In this document: positions 10,793 to 20,919 of the stretch, piece by piece
Layout of the letters: each line of letters starts with the position of its first letter
How positions within the stretch are numbered: position 1 is the stretch's first letter
Assembly (NCBI RefSeq): GCF_026929975.1
Contig: NZ_JANHOK010000001.1
Coordinates: 248,001 to 312,000 of the forward strand
Length of the DNA stretch: 64,000 nucleotides
Reading direction: 5' to 3'
Origin: Bartonella sp. F02
GTDB taxonomy: Bacteria; Pseudomonadota; Alphaproteobacteria; Rhizobiales; Rhizobiaceae
The notes under the pieces: model-generated
What the model saw: the letters and a program-made list of their open reading frames with translations, nothing else
The model's database searches: none
What the model was told of the DNA's origin: nothing
Program-made: the position numbers and the translations under genes

Positions 10793-11062
10793 TTAGCGAC
10801 GCAAACCTAACTTTTGAATAAGTGTTTGATAGCGGTTTTGATCAATATCTTTAAGATAATCAAGAAGACGACGACGCTGAGAAACCATCTTTAAAAGACC
10901 TCGACGTGAATGATTATCCTTTTTATGTGATTTAAAATGGTGAGTTAAATTAGCAATGCGCTCAGAAAGAACAGCAACTTGTACTTCTGGTGACCCTGTA
11001 TCACCAGCTTTTGTTGCGTATTCTGTAATCAGGGCTTGTTTACGGTCAGCTGTAATCGACAT
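10793..11062 (-). CDS. rpsO: 30S ribosomal protein S15
   Basis: An 89-residue protein of exactly the usual length for S15, a primary 16S rRNA-binding protein of the small-subunit platform. Conserved stretches include [30 protein letters not shown] and the RRRLLDYLK helix that binds the rRNA three-way junction. An AAAGGA site precedes the ATG. pnp follows on the same strand. S15 commonly represses its own translation through its mRNA leader. Confidence 0.98.
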   Translation of the reverse strand: MSITADRKQALITEYATKAGDTGSPEVQVAVLSERIANLTHHFKSHKKDNHSRRGLLKMVSQRRRLLDYLKDIDQNRYQTLIQKLGLRR

Positions 11063-11383
11063 CGTATTATCCTTTCAAAAGTAAACAAAAAAACAACCCG
11101 AAGCCAAGATGCCGTCCAGCAAGGGTCTATGAGGTAACAATAAGAGCAAGGACTCTCACTTACTTTTGCATTTATATAGGAAAAAGAAGTAAAATACTAG
11201 TCCCAGAAAATATCTTGAAATTGAAATTCTTTTAAAAAAAATAGCTGTTTTATAAATATTTATTTTAAGGTTTTATATGCAAAATTTTAAAGAATTATCC
11301 ATTTTATTGGAGCAATATATTACAGTTGGCACGCAGTGTATTTGATTTTTGAAGAAAAAAGGCAGCTGATTTGGAGATAGAAG
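11063..11383. other. Divergent intergenic region between rpsO and the MFS gene
   Basis: 321 bases with no gene. It must hold the rpsO leader and promoter and the MFS promoter. The rpsO-proximal part (about 11085-11150) is noticeably richer in G+C than its surroundings and on the minus strand ends in GGGTTG followed by seven T, suggesting a structured leader. I could not fold it convincingly by eye. Confidence 0.5.
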
Positions 11384-13012
11384 ATGCAGGAAATTCCAAC
11401 ATTAGAACTTTTTCGTAATTCAACATTTAGAAATTTGTGGGTAGCTACTCTTGCATCGAATTTAGGAGGTTTTATACAAGTTGTTGGTGCAGGTTGGTTA
11501 ATGACATCGATTACTTCTTCGCATGTTATGGTCGGGTTTATTCAAAGTGCAACAACATTACCACTTGTTCTTTTTTCTTTGATGGCAGGGGCATTAGCTG
11601 ACAACTTTAATCGGCGTAAAATTATGCTTTTTGCACAAATTATGGTTATGGTTGTATCAATTCATTTAGCGATTTTAGCTTATATGGATTTCATAACACC
11701 TTGGTTTTTATTATGTATGACGTTTTTAATCGGGTGTGGAGGTGCTTTTCATAATCCTGCTTGGCAAGCAACCATGGGAGATATTGTCAGAAGAGAAGAT
11801 ATTCCTACTGCTGTTAGCATGAATAGTGTTGGTTTTAATTTGATGCGCAGTGTGGGCCCTGCTGTCGGAGGGATTATTGTTGCGACTTTAGGTGGAGCTG
11901 TGGCTTTTATATTCAATGCTATAACTTATATTCCTTTAATTACCGTGTTATTTTTATGGAAACCAAATTATAAAACGAATACATTGCCGAGAGAGAGACT
12001 TTTGGGAGCCGTCACTGACGGCTTGCGTTATGTTGCGATGTCTCCAAATTTGTTGAGCATTATGACAAGGGCATTTCTTTTCGGTATTGGTGCTATATCT
12101 ATTTTTGCTTTGTTGCCAATTGTCACACATGAGACTCTTAAAGGAAGTGCTCTTCTCTATGGAACTTTACTTGGTTGTTTTGGTGTGGGAGCCATTACGG
12201 CTGGTATTATTAACTCAACTATAAGACGATATTTTAGTTCAGAAACAATTATTGCTAGTTCATTTGTTGGATTCGCTTTTTCTTGCTTTTTTTTGGCGAT
12301 AAGTCGTTCATTGATTATTAGTCATCTTGTATTGTTACCGGCTGGTATGTGTTGGGTTTTAGCTTTATCGTTATTTAATACATCGGTACAACTTTCTACG
12401 CCACGTTGGGTTGTTGCACGGACATTAGCACTTTATCAGACAGCATCTTATGGGGGCATGGTGATTGGAAGCGCAATTTGGGGCGCGGTTGCTGATAGCT
12501 ATTCTCTAACAGTTTCTTTGAGTATTTGTGCTGTATTTTTACTCTTTGGAGCTCTTGCAGGAATAAAATTTAAGATACAAGAAATTCCACAAATCGACCT
12601 TGATCCACTTGATCAATTTAGAGAACCAGAGCTTTTACTCGATTTACAAGCACGAAGTGGTCCGATTATGATTATGATTGATTATCAAATCCATGAAAGT
12701 GATCTTGAAGAATTTCTTAAAGTTATGACACGTCGTCGCCATATTCGTCGACGAGATGGTGCGCGTCAATGGGTTCTTTTACGTGATCTTGAAAGACCTG
12801 AATATTGGACAGAGGCTTATCATATGCCAACATGGGTGGATTATTTGCGTCATAATCATCGGAGGACAAAAGCAGATGCAGAGGTCAATAAACATCTTAA
12901 TCGACTAAATCGCGCACCAGATGGTATAAGGGTGCATCGCATGATTGAGCGCCAAACCATACCACAGGTTGGTGATATGCATGTGAAGTCTTCTGTTACT
13001 CAAATACTTTAA
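11384..13012 (+). CDS. MFS exporter with C-terminal monooxygenase-like domain
   Basis: A 542-residue major facilitator superfamily protein of the EntS-like MFS_3 type. About residues 15-405 hold some twelve hydrophobic segments with the family loop GALADNFNRRKI between helices 2 and 3. After it a soluble stretch of about 130 residues follows; residues 425-520 (IMIDYQIHESDLEEFL then RRRDGARQWVLLRDLE) look like a small alpha-beta barrel of the antibiotic-biosynthesis-monooxygenase type, an arrangement known in this MFS group. A GGAGATAGAAG site precedes the ATG. It lies on the opposite strand between truB and rpsO. The substrate is unknown; siderophores or drugs are typical for relatives. Confidence 0.82.
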   Translation: MQEIPTLELFRNSTFRNLWVATLASNLGGFIQVVGAGWLMTSITSSHVMVGFIQSATTLPLVLFSLMAGALADNFNRRKIMLFAQIMVMVVSIHLAILAYMDFITPWFLLCMTFLIGCGGAFHNPAWQATMGDIVRREDIPTAVSMNSVGFNLMRSVGPAVGGIIVATLGGAVAFIFNAITYIPLITVLFLWKPNYKTNTLPRERLLGAVTDGLRYVAMSPNLLSIMTRAFLFGIGAISIFALLPIVTHETLKGSALLYGTLLGCFGVGAITAGIINSTIRRYFSSETIIASSFVGFAFSCFFLAISRSLIISHLVLLPAGMCWVLALSLFNTSVQLSTPRWVVARTLALYQTASYGGMVIGSAIWGAVADSYSLTVSLSICAVFLLFGALAGIKFKIQEIPQIDLDPLDQFREPELLLDLQARSGPIMIMIDYQIHESDLEEFLKVMTRRRHIRRRDGARQWVLLRDLERPEYWTEAYHMPTWVDYLRHNHRRTKADAEVNKHLNRLNRAPDGIRVHRMIERQTIPQVGDMHVKSSVTQIL

Positions 13013-13111
13013 TTAAAATAAATTGGTGAGATGAAATAAGAGCATCTCTCTTATGTTGAGTATAAAATACAGGATAATTCTTTTTTGAAAGAAATGACTA
13101 TAGGTAGAAAA

Positions 13112-14074
13112 TCATGCGATTGTAAAAATACGTTTCGGTTTGAATTGTTTGTTGTCAATGGCTCCTATAGCAAGAAGTTGACTCTTGTACGTTACATAAA
13201 CTTCATGTTCATCAATGGGAACATTTAGATCTTGGAGAAGAACTGTTTTTCCGATTTTTACTTGCTGTGCTTGAATTTGATTGAGAGCATAATGAGAAAG
13301 ACAGTTTAATGCACTGCTTGTTTCAATTAACAGTGCATCAAGTGCTTCAAAATCACGTTTAGGGAGTTGACACTCTTCATTTGTCTTGTTTTTGTGAGAT
13401 ATTATTTTTTCTAATTCATCCCATGTAATAAGATCATTTTCATGAAAAGGTGCGACTTCGATACGGCGTAAGTCCGCAATATGTCCATAACATCCGAGAT
13501 CACGTCCCATATCGCGCGCTAAGGAACGTATATAAGTTCCTTTTCCACATGTGACTTCAAAGATTGAATGTCCTTGAGCAGTCGTTTTAATCAATTTGAA
13601 AGTTTCAATTTTTACTTGACGAGGTGGAATTTCAACAATTTCTCCTTCACGTGCCAGATCATAAGCGCGGTTCCCGTCGATTTTGATTGCTGAAAATTGT
13701 GGAGGCTTTTGTGCAATAATACCCGTATATTGAGGTAAAAGAGCAAGAATATCTTCTTTTGTTGGACGTTTAGAAGATGTTTTTGTTACTTCACCTTCTA
13801 AATCATCTGTGGATCTTTCTTCTCCCCAAGCAATACAAAAATGGTAAGTTTTCGTGCCTTCCATGACATAGGGAACGGTTTTTGTAGCCTCGCCTAATGC
13901 AATAGGAAGTGCACCGGAAGCAAGTGGGTCAAGAGTGCCGGCATGTCCTGCTTTTTGCGCATTAAAAAGCCATTTTATTTTTGATACGGCTTCGGTCGAT
14001 TTCATTCCTTTAGGTTTATCAAGAATTATCCAACCAGAAATAGGACGGCCTTTTTTTTTGCGTTGCCGTGTCAT
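13112..14074 (-). CDS. truB: tRNA pseudouridine-55 synthase
   Basis: Makes pseudouridine at position 55 in the T-loop of elongator tRNAs. The catalytic aspartate is Asp49 in [11 protein letters not shown], preceded by the KPKGMKST motif near residue 21. Further conserved stretches are [13 protein letters not shown] and [13 protein letters not shown]. The length of 320 is in the family range. The ATG overlaps the rbfA stop as ATGA, so translation is coupled to rbfA. It is the last gene of the rimP-nusA-infB operon. Confidence 0.96.
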   Translation of the reverse strand: MTRQRKKKGRPISGWIILDKPKGMKSTEAVSKIKWLFNAQKAGHAGTLDPLASGALPIALGEATKTVPYVMEGTKTYHFCIAWGEERSTDDLEGEVTKTSSKRPTKEDILALLPQYTGIIAQKPPQFSAIKIDGNRAYDLAREGEIVEIPPRQVKIETFKLIKTTAQGHSIFEVTCGKGTYIRSLARDMGRDLGCYGHIADLRRIEVAPFHENDLITWDELEKIISHKNKTNEECQLPKRDFEALDALLIETSSALNCLSHYALNQIQAQQVKIGKTVLLQDLNVPIDEHEVYVTYKSQLLAIGAIDNKQFKPKRIFTIA

Positions 14075-14487
14075 ATTTGAGAATCCTCAGCTTTATCATT
14101 TTTATGAAGATCACGTGCAACTTCAGGCAAGCGGAGCAGAGCATCAATTTTTGAAAAATTATCAAAACTACTATCAAGGTAAAAACGTAATTCAGGCATA
14201 TATTTCATTTGCCGCAACTGATGACTGATTTCTTTACGAATAAAACGGCTATGTTTATTAAAAACTTTAATGATTGCTTCATTAGAATTATTCTTAATGG
14301 TGCTAAGGACTGAAATAAAGCAGGTGGCAATTTTTAAATCCGGTGACATCCGCACTTCAGAAACAGAAACCACAACATCTTTTAAGGCATTATCAAGCAA
14401 AATGCCTCGCTGTAATACATATGCTATCGCGTGACGAACTTGTTCTCCTACTCTTAGTTGCCGTTGTGATGGGCTTACATTTTTCAT
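14071..14487 (-). CDS. rbfA: Ribosome-binding factor A
   Basis: Small KH-fold protein that helps mature the 5' end of 16S rRNA in the 30S subunit. The start at 14487 ([15 protein letters not shown]) gives 138 residues, the family norm, and has an AAGGG site upstream; the open frame extends 69 bases further with a Lys/Asn-rich stretch unlike RbfA. Conserved features are the [12 protein letters not shown] helix and [15 protein letters not shown]. It lies between infB and truB and overlaps truB by four bases. Confidence 0.94.
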   Translation of the reverse strand: MKNVSPSQRQLRVGEQVRHAIAYVLQRGILLDNALKDVVVSVSEVRMSPDLKIATCFISVLSTIKNNSNEAIIKVFNKHSRFIRKEISHQLRQMKYMPELRFYLDSSFDNFSKIDALLRLPEVARDLHKNDKAEDSQI

Positions 14488-14619
14488 TGAGATTTTACCC
14501 TTATTACAATTTTTCTTTCCTTTGTTATATTTAAGAGTAAGAAAGGAAAGAGTCACTGCGCATAAAATTTGCTCGTTTTTTTCTATCTTTAGAGAGAAAA
14601 AACATGAGGGATTTTTATT

Positions 14620-17145
14620 TTATAATGTACGATTAATATGCTCAACTTGGAATATTTCAATGATATCACCAACACGAAGATCTTCATAATTTTCAAATGC
14701 TATTCCGCATTCTTGACCAACATGCACTTCATTAACTTCATCTTTAAAGCGTTTAAGTGTTTTAAGTTTTCCTTCATGAATGACGATATTATCGCGGATT
14801 AGGCGAACACCTGCACCTCGCTCAATTTTTCCTTCTGTAACACGACAACCAGCAACTTTTCCAATTTTTGTAATGTTAAAGACTTCAAGAATTTCTGCGT
14901 TTCCAAGAAACGTTTCATGATGTTCTGGTGAAAGCAAGCCTGACATTGCTGCTTTGATATCATCAACAAGATCATAAATGATGTTATAATAACGAATTTC
15001 AATTCCTTGCGTTTTTGCTGCATCACGTGCTTGTTTATTCGCTCGAACATTGAAACCAATAACAGAAGAATCAGAAGCCTCAGCAAGAGAGATATCACTT
15101 TCGGTAATACCGCCTGCACCAGAATGAACGATACGGGCACGGACCTCTTCATTTCCTATTTTTTCTAATGCAGAGATGATTGCCTCAATTGATCCTTGGA
15201 CATCTCCTTTTATGATAAGTGGGAATTCTTTAACACCTGTCGTTTGTAATTTGGTCATCATTTGTTCAAGAGAACCGCGAGATCCAGTTTGCCGCGCTAC
15301 GGCTTTATCTCGAGCTAGTCTTTGACGATAGGCGGCAATTTCACGTGCTTTTGCTTCATTTGTTACAACAGCAAAGCGGTCTCCTGCCTGCGGTGTTCCT
15401 TGCATTCCTAAAATTTCAATTGGCATAGAAGGAGCGGCTGCTTTGATATGACGACCATGATCATCAATGAGTGCGCGAACGCGACCCCATTCATTGCCGG
15501 CTACAATAATATCAGAAGGATGTAATGTTCCTTTTTGGATCAAAACTGTTGCAACAGATCCTCGCCCTTGATCAAGTTTAGCTTCAATAACAACGCCTTC
15601 TGCGGTTCGTTTTGGATCGGCTTTAAGATCAAGAATTTCTGCTTGAAGCAGAATAGCTTCTAGAAGTTTATCAAGGTTTTGGCCTGTTTTAGCAGAAATC
15701 TCAACTTCTAAAGTTTCCCCACCCATACTTTCAACGAAAACCTCATGCTGCAGAAGTTCTGTACGTACCTTTTGCGCATCAGCAGCGGGTTTATCAATCT
15801 TATTGATAGCAACGATAATAGGGACACCAGCAGCTTTCGCATGATTGATTGATTCAATTGTTTGCGGCATAACACTGTCATCTGCAGCTACAACGAGAAT
15901 TGCGATATCAGTAACACGAGCACCACGTGCACGCATCGCTGTAAATGCAGCATGTCCAGGAGTATCAATGAAGGTAATTTTTTGACCATTTTGTTCAATT
16001 TGATATGCACCGATGTGCTGTGTAATGCCGCCTGCTTCACCAGAAACCACATTTGCTTTACGGATAGCATCTAAAAGAGAAGTTTTCCCATGGTCAACAT
16101 GTCCCATAATTGTGACGACGGGAGGACGTTGTTGCATCTTTTGAGGGTCATCCTCTATATTAAAGATACCTTCCTCAACGTCAGATTCTGAAACGCGCTT
16201 AACGGTATGACCAAATTCAACAGCTATAAGCTCAGCGATATCTGCATCGATGATGTCACCAGGCTTCATCATTTGACCTTGTTTCATAAGAAATTTAATA
16301 ACATCAACGGAGCGTTCAGTCATACGTTGTGCAAGTTCTTGGATAGTAATTGTTTCTGGAAGAATAACTTCGCGAGAAATTTTTTCACGTGGTTCTTGAT
16401 TTTGTGCACGTTTAAATTTCTCTTGTCGGCGACGCATAGCAGCCATTGAACGACCGCGTGAGCTTCCTTCTTCATCTAATGCACTATTGAGAGTTAATTT
16501 TCCACGGCGGCGTTCATCAGCACCTTTTATAGCTTTAGGTGTACGCATTTCTAATTTTGAAAGATTTGCTCGCCGATCGTGCTTGTCTTCATCTTCTTTT
16601 TCGTTAGAGCTGCGTTTTGCAACAGAAGGTGTTTTTTTAGATGTTGTTTTTACTGATTCTAAAGGTTCTATTGCGGAAACTTCATAAGAAGGTGTTGAAG
16701 TTTGTTCTATAGTAGTTTTATCTTCCTGTTGTATTTTTATTTCTTGAGCGGCTTGCATACGCAATTCTTCTTCGCGTTGTTTTGCAAGTCTTTCTTGTTC
16801 TTCAGCTTGCTCACGCATTACTTTTTCTTGAATATGTGCTTCTTCTAAGGCACGCAATCTCGCTTCCATTTCGGTTGATGAAAGGTTGGCTTGAGCTTTT
16901 GGTTTATTCGGCGCTCCCTCTTCAAAACGTGGTTTTAAGCGTTGTGCTACATGGGGTTTTGTAATAGGTTGCTGTGTCTCAGTTTTTTCATCTGGACGCG
17001 TAATTTTACGTCGTTTCGTTTCAACAACAACAGCCTTTGTGCGGCCATGGCTAAAATTTTGTTTGATTGTGCTTGTCTCCAGTCCTGACCGTTTTAGGGT
17101 AAGTGTCTTCTTGACTGTTATTTTGTCATTATTATTTTCACTCAT
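14620..17145 (-). CDS. infB: Translation initiation factor IF-2
   Basis: GTPase that brings initiator tRNA to the 30S subunit and promotes subunit joining. The 841-residue protein has a charged N-terminal region (about 1-260) with a Glu/Arg-rich probable coiled coil at 90-140, an IF2 N-domain (about 262-312), then the G domain: G1 GHVDHGKT (348-355), G3 DTPGH, G4 NKID. Domains II-IV follow with the [10 protein letters not shown] segment. The start overlaps the ylxR stop by four bases. It is preceded by nusA-ylxR and followed by rbfA-truB, the canonical order. Confidence 0.97.
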   Translation of the reverse strand: MSENNNDKITVKKTLTLKRSGLETSTIKQNFSHGRTKAVVVETKRRKITRPDEKTETQQPITKPHVAQRLKPRFEEGAPNKPKAQANLSSTEMEARLRALEEAHIQEKVMREQAEEQERLAKQREEELRMQAAQEIKIQQEDKTTIEQTSTPSYEVSAIEPLESVKTTSKKTPSVAKRSSNEKEDEDKHDRRANLSKLEMRTPKAIKGADERRRGKLTLNSALDEEGSSRGRSMAAMRRRQEKFKRAQNQEPREKISREVILPETITIQELAQRMTERSVDVIKFLMKQGQMMKPGDIIDADIAELIAVEFGHTVKRVSESDVEEGIFNIEDDPQKMQQRPPVVTIMGHVDHGKTSLLDAIRKANVVSGEAGGITQHIGAYQIEQNGQKITFIDTPGHAAFTAMRARGARVTDIAILVVAADDSVMPQTIESINHAKAAGVPIIVAINKIDKPAADAQKVRTELLQHEVFVESMGGETLEVEISAKTGQNLDKLLEAILLQAEILDLKADPKRTAEGVVIEAKLDQGRGSVATVLIQKGTLHPSDIIVAGNEWGRVRALIDDHGRHIKAAAPSMPIEILGMQGTPQAGDRFAVVTNEAKAREIAAYRQRLARDKAVARQTGSRGSLEQMMTKLQTTGVKEFPLIIKGDVQGSIEAIISALEKIGNEEVRARIVHSGAGGITESDISLAEASDSSVIGFNVRANKQARDAAKTQGIEIRYYNIIYDLVDDIKAAMSGLLSPEHHETFLGNAEILEVFNITKIGKVAGCRVTEGKIERGAGVRLIRDNIVIHEGKLKTLKRFKDEVNEVHVGQECGIAFENYEDLRVGDIIEIFQVEHINRTL

Positions 17146-17777
17146 TGTATTTCCTTCACGGTGTTTGCCGTCATCCCACTAGGCTCATTGCATTTATCTT
17201 CACGATAAGCAGCCAGTTTGTATATCGTCTTAAGAAATCCATTCGCAACTTTCATATTTAATAAAGCTGCATGTATAACAGGATTACTACCAAAAGCCAC
17301 ACTCATTTCGTCACTTGTTAAAAAAGATATCGTTTTTATCTCTTGATTTATTTGTTGTTGTACTGCGTGGATGGCTTGTGAAATTTTCCTTTTTCCATCT
17401 TCTTTTGCTTCCTTTGCATGAAGAACGAGTATAACTCGACCTGAGCGGATAGCTGCATCAACTTTGGTTAAACCAGTGACAACTGCACCTGCTTTTCGCG
17501 TTATAGATAAGTAACCAAGGGCAGATTTTAGCAAAATTCTATCAACAATATTAGCAAGATTTGGAGCAACCTCAACATCTGTTTTAAAACTTTTGCTAAA
17601 AGATTTGCGTTTAATTGCTTCTTGAATGATATCTTTGTGAGCAGAAACCCATACACCTCGTCCAGGTAAATTTTCTTTAAGATCAGGAACAATTTGGTTG
17701 TTTGGACCTATGACAAACCGGATCAGCGTTGTTGCTGAAGCAGTCTTTCTTGTCACAATGCAGGTCCGTTCATTCAT
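17142..17777 (-). CDS. YlxR-type RNA-binding protein (DUF448 plus L7Ae-like)
   Basis: A 211-residue protein with an N-terminal YlxR/DUF448 domain (about 1-80: [11 protein letters not shown], then NLPGRGVWV) and a C-terminal L7Ae/YlxQ-like domain (about 95-190: [17 protein letters not shown]). In Gram-positive bacteria these are two separate genes; the fused form is usual in Alphaproteobacteria. It likely binds RNA and works near the ribosome or RNase P, but its role here is inferred. It overlaps nusA upstream and infB downstream by four bases each, so it is translated as part of the operon. Confidence 0.88.
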   Translation of the reverse strand: MNERTCIVTRKTASATTLIRFVIGPNNQIVPDLKENLPGRGVWVSAHKDIIQEAIKRKSFSKSFKTDVEVAPNLANIVDRILLKSALGYLSITRKAGAVVTGLTKVDAAIRSGRVILVLHAKEAKEDGKRKISQAIHAVQQQINQEIKTISFLTSDEMSVAFGSNPVIHAALLNMKVANGFLKTIYKLAAYREDKCNEPSGMTANTVKEIQ

Positions 17778-19393
17778 TTAGATGTATCCTCATCCAAATT
17801 ATTATCTATTGTTTCATTTTGATCAGATTCTTTTGTATTAATATGAGTTTCGTCTATCCATCCTGCTTGTACACGTGCTGCTAAAATCATGTTTTCTGCA
17901 TCGGTGCGTGTAATATCAAATGAAGTTAGAATACCAGAAAAATTCGTTGTTTGACCTTCTTTCCGCTCTCTCCAACCAGCTAGATCATCAACGGCATAAC
18001 CTGCAAAGTCTTCGATTGTTTTGACACCATCTTCCCCAATAGCAACAAGCATAGCGGTCGTCATACCAGGAAGTGTTCGCAACTCATCAGCAACACCAAG
18101 CTGTTTCCGTTTTTCTTCTAACTCTTTTTCTTTTCTTTCTAAATATTCACGTGCACGGCTTTGGATTTCTGAAGCAGTTTCATGATCAAAACCATCGATA
18201 GAAGCAATTTCCTCAAGATTGATGTAGGCGATTTCTTCAATTGAAGTAAAGCCTTCTGATGCCATAACTTGACCGATCATTTCGTCAACATCTAGAGATT
18301 CCATAAAAAGTTTACTACGTTCAGAAAATTCTTTTTGACGATTTTCAGATTCTTCTTGTTCCGTTAAAATATCAATATTCCATCCCGTTAATTGTGAAGC
18401 TAAGCGAACATTTTGTCCACGTCGACCGATAGCAAGACTGAGTTGATCGTCAGGAACAACAACTTCAATGCGCTCAGCTTCTTCATCGAGAACAACTTTT
18501 GAAACTTCTGCAGGTTGTAGCGCATTAACAATAAATGTTGCAGCATCAGGGGACCAAGGAATAATATCAATTTTTTCACCTTGTAATTCTGCAACAACAG
18601 CTTGGACACGGCTCCCGCGCATTCCAACACAAGCACCAACGGGATCGATAGAACCATCACGTGAAACAACAGCAATTTTAGCACGTGAACCTGGATCACG
18701 AGCAACAGATTTTATTTCTATAATGCCATCATAAATTTCAGGGACTTCCATGGTAAAAAGTTTTGCCATAAATTGCGGATGTGTGCGCGAAAGAAAAATT
18801 TGAGGGCCACGTGGTTCACGGTGTACATCATTAACAAAAGCACGGATACGATCACCATAACGAAAGGATTCACGTGGAATTAATTCGTCACGTCGTACGA
18901 TAGCTTCTCCACGTCCTAGGTCGACAATAACGTTGCCATATTCTACGCGTTTAACAGTACCGGAAATGATTTCTCCAACTTTATTTTTAAATTCTTCAAA
19001 TTGTTGATCGCGCTCTGCATCACGGACTTTTTGAACGATAACTTGTTTAGCAGATTGTGCCGCAATCCGTCCAAAATCCATAGGAGGTAGGGGATCAGAA
19101 AGAAAATCACCAGTTTTTGAGTCCATTTGACGTTTTAATGCATCTGATAAAGAAATTTCAGTTGTATAATCTTCAACAACATCAACAATTTTCAGCAAAC
19201 GCTGTAATTTAATTTCACCTGTTTTAGAATTGATATCAACACGGATATTGGTTTCTTGACCATAACGAGAACGCGCTGCTTTTTGAATCGCATCAGCCAT
19301 TGCAGAAATAACAGTTTCACGATCAATCGATTTTTCGCGTGCAACAGCATCTGCAATTTGCAGAAGTTCAAGCCTATTAGCGCTTGTAACCAT
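17774..19393 (-). CDS. nusA: Transcription termination/antitermination factor NusA
   Basis: RNA polymerase-binding factor that controls pausing, termination and antitermination. The 539 residues comprise the N-terminal polymerase-binding domain (about 1-125), S1 domain (about 135-200), KH1 and KH2 (about 230-345, with VGMRGSRVQAVV and AIGRRGQNVRLA), then C-terminal helix-hairpin-helix repeats (about 360-510) including the acidic region. A GGAG site precedes MVTSANRLELLQ. It is the second gene of the operon after rimP, about 46 bases downstream, and in enterobacteria NusA controls the equivalent operon. Confidence 0.97.
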   Translation of the reverse strand: MVTSANRLELLQIADAVAREKSIDRETVISAMADAIQKAARSRYGQETNIRVDINSKTGEIKLQRLLKIVDVVEDYTTEISLSDALKRQMDSKTGDFLSDPLPPMDFGRIAAQSAKQVIVQKVRDAERDQQFEEFKNKVGEIISGTVKRVEYGNVIVDLGRGEAIVRRDELIPRESFRYGDRIRAFVNDVHREPRGPQIFLSRTHPQFMAKLFTMEVPEIYDGIIEIKSVARDPGSRAKIAVVSRDGSIDPVGACVGMRGSRVQAVVAELQGEKIDIIPWSPDAATFIVNALQPAEVSKVVLDEEAERIEVVVPDDQLSLAIGRRGQNVRLASQLTGWNIDILTEQEESENRQKEFSERSKLFMESLDVDEMIGQVMASEGFTSIEEIAYINLEEIASIDGFDHETASEIQSRAREYLERKEKELEEKRKQLGVADELRTLPGMTTAMLVAIGEDGVKTIEDFAGYAVDDLAGWRERKEGQTTNFSGILTSFDITRTDAENMILAARVQAGWIDETHINTKESDQNETIDNNLDEDTSK

Positions 19394-19439
19394 CGATTTT
19401 CTCCTTTTTGTATCCTATGGGCGAATGACCCCATTGATA

Positions 19440-20093
19440 TTAATTTCTATAGTTTTCTTCTTGTTTTGAGACGCTGAAGTTCTCTTCAGAAGTCAATTGT
19501 TCATCTAATGTGTTGTTTTTTTTCAATGCATCTTGAATAAGTTTATCAGTCAAGATCAAATGTGCATTTGTAACATCAGAAAAAGGAATAGAAATATGGA
19601 CTTCTTCTCCATAAGCAACTTTATCGGCACTTAAAATAAAACCCTCAGGTTTAACATTTGAAAGTGTTCCGCGAAATTTCTGTCGTCCATCAATTAACGT
19701 GCTCGTTTCAATTTTTGCAATATGGCCTTGCCAATGAAAAAAATCAGATTTTCTGACTAAAGGACGGTCGATTCCAGGGGATGAAATTTCTAAATGATAT
19801 TTTCGCTCAATAATATTCTGCACATCAAGGAAAGGTGAAACAGTGCGACTAACAGTTTCGCAATCTTCTATTGTCATCGTTCCATCAGTGCGTTCTGCCA
19901 TAATTTGCAGTGTTAAACCATTTAACCCGAGAAGTTTTACACGAACTAAACGAAAGCCCAGAGGTTTGAGCAATGGTATGATAAGAGTAGCGATACGCAG
20001 CTCAGTTCCATGCTCTTCGAACAAACGAGGCTCGTCAATATCATCCATTTTTTCTGTTTCGTGCATTATTTTATCCAAGTTACTTTTCTTCAT
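19440..20093 (-). CDS. rimP: Ribosome maturation factor RimP
   Basis: Assists early assembly of the 30S subunit. The N-terminal domain (about 30-110) contains LKPLGFRLVRVKL and the conserved TIEDCETVSRTVSPFLD; the Sm-like C-terminal domain follows (LEISSPGIDRPL). At 217 residues it has a longer Asn/Glu-rich tail than E. coli RimP, as in rhizobia. The start is uncertain: 20093 is the first ATG, but in-frame ATGs 27 and 45 bases later also fit, and none has a strong ribosome site. It heads the nusA-infB operon; a promoter and a terminator-like hairpin lie just upstream. Confidence 0.9.
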   Translation of the reverse strand: MKKSNLDKIMHETEKMDDIDEPRLFEEHGTELRIATLIIPLLKPLGFRLVRVKLLGLNGLTLQIMAERTDGTMTIEDCETVSRTVSPFLDVQNIIERKYHLEISSPGIDRPLVRKSDFFHWQGHIAKIETSTLIDGRQKFRGTLSNVKPEGFILSADKVAYGEEVHISIPFSDVTNAHLILTDKLIQDALKKNNTLDEQLTSEENFSVSKQEENYRN

Positions 20094-20103
20094 TGTATGA
20101 TAT

Positions 20104-20133
20104 TAAAAAAGAGCGGATCCACATGATCCACCC
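20104..20133 (-). terminator. Terminator or attenuator hairpin in the rimP leader
   Basis: Minus-strand arms GGGTGGATC and GATCCGCTC pair over 9 bp (two G-U) around a 5-base loop and are followed by six T. It ends about 11 bases before the first rimP ATG and lies downstream of a good promoter, so it may stop both trmB read-through and leader transcripts. Confidence 0.7.
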
Positions 20134-20160
20134 TTCATCATAAGATCAAGAATTAAGTTA

Positions 20161-20189
20161 TTTATATTCTTAAACGTAAAATTTTTCAA
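20161..20189 (-). promoter_or_regulatory. Predicted sigma70 promoter for rimP-nusA-infB
   Basis: On the minus strand TTGAAA (20189-20184), a 17-base spacer and TATAAA (20166-20161) each match 5 of 6 consensus bases. Transcription would start near 20153, upstream of the hairpin at 20104-20133. Confidence 0.6.
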
Positions 20190-20217
20190 GCTGTTTGTAA
20201 AATAGATGTTTCATCAT

Positions 20218-20919
20218 TTACTTTCTGATAAAAGTTAGATAAGCGGGAGTTCTTCCTTCATATAATGCTTTCGCTTCATAGCGGGTGCTTGGCCATAGCG
20301 GATAAGGAACTTTCCAATCTTGAGGATTGTTTGCTTGCCATTCGAAGTCGCTATGGCGTGTACAGTAGTATAAGGTCCAATTGATATAAGTGTCTATATC
20401 ACTGACAAAGCGAAACTTTTTACCACTTTTAAGAACGCGAGCAAAACGATTGAGATTTTTTATATTAATGAATCGTCTTTTCCAATGCTTTTTTTTAGGC
20501 CATGGATCAGGATAGAATAAATCGATTCCATCGAGTGATGCTTTGGGAAGCCAATCAAGAAGACGCGTAGCATCATCGTCATAAAGGCGAAGATGATTTT
20601 GATAAGGTTTATGTTTTTCAACACGTGTTAATACCTTGGCTATTCCATTGATAAAGGGTTCTACACCGATAAAACCGGTTTGTGGAAAACGATCCATTTC
20701 ATGGAGCAAATGTTCTCCTCCACCAAAACCAATTTCAAGTCGAATTTCTTGGATTTTTGCAGAAAACAATGATGTTAAATTAGAAGGCGCAGGTTTATTG
20801 AGATCAATATTAAGAGTTGGAAGGAGCTTTTCGAAACACACAAGTTGATTATTGCGTAATCGTTTTCCTTGTCGACGACCAAAAAATGCTTCATTCATAC
20901 GTGTTTTATATTCAGTCAT
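20218..20919 (-). CDS. trmB: tRNA (guanine-N7-)-methyltransferase
   Basis: Methylates guanine 46 in the variable loop of tRNA using SAM. The 233-residue protein has the SAM site [12 protein letters not shown] and the family signature [17 protein letters not shown], followed by [10 protein letters not shown]. Its start overlaps the end of metK by four bases, so the SAM synthetase gene and this SAM user are translated together. The C-terminus TYLTFIRK is near the family norm. Downstream is the hairpin at 20104-20133. Confidence 0.95.
   Translation of the reverse strand: MTEYKTRMNEAFFGRRQGKRLRNNQLVCFEKLLPTLNIDLNKPAPSNLTSLFSAKIQEIRLEIGFGGGEHLLHEMDRFPQTGFIGVEPFINGIAKVLTRVEKHKPYQNHLRLYDDDATRLLDWLPKASLDGIDLFYPDPWPKKKHWKRRFINIKNLNRFARVLKSGKKFRFVSDIDTYINWTLYYCTRHSDFEWQANNPQDWKVPYPLWPSTRYEAKALYEGRTPAYLTFIRK

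Noticed and set aside
13021-13050. GAGATG/CATCTC hairpin as an MFS terminator
   Set aside because: Short stem without a T-run.
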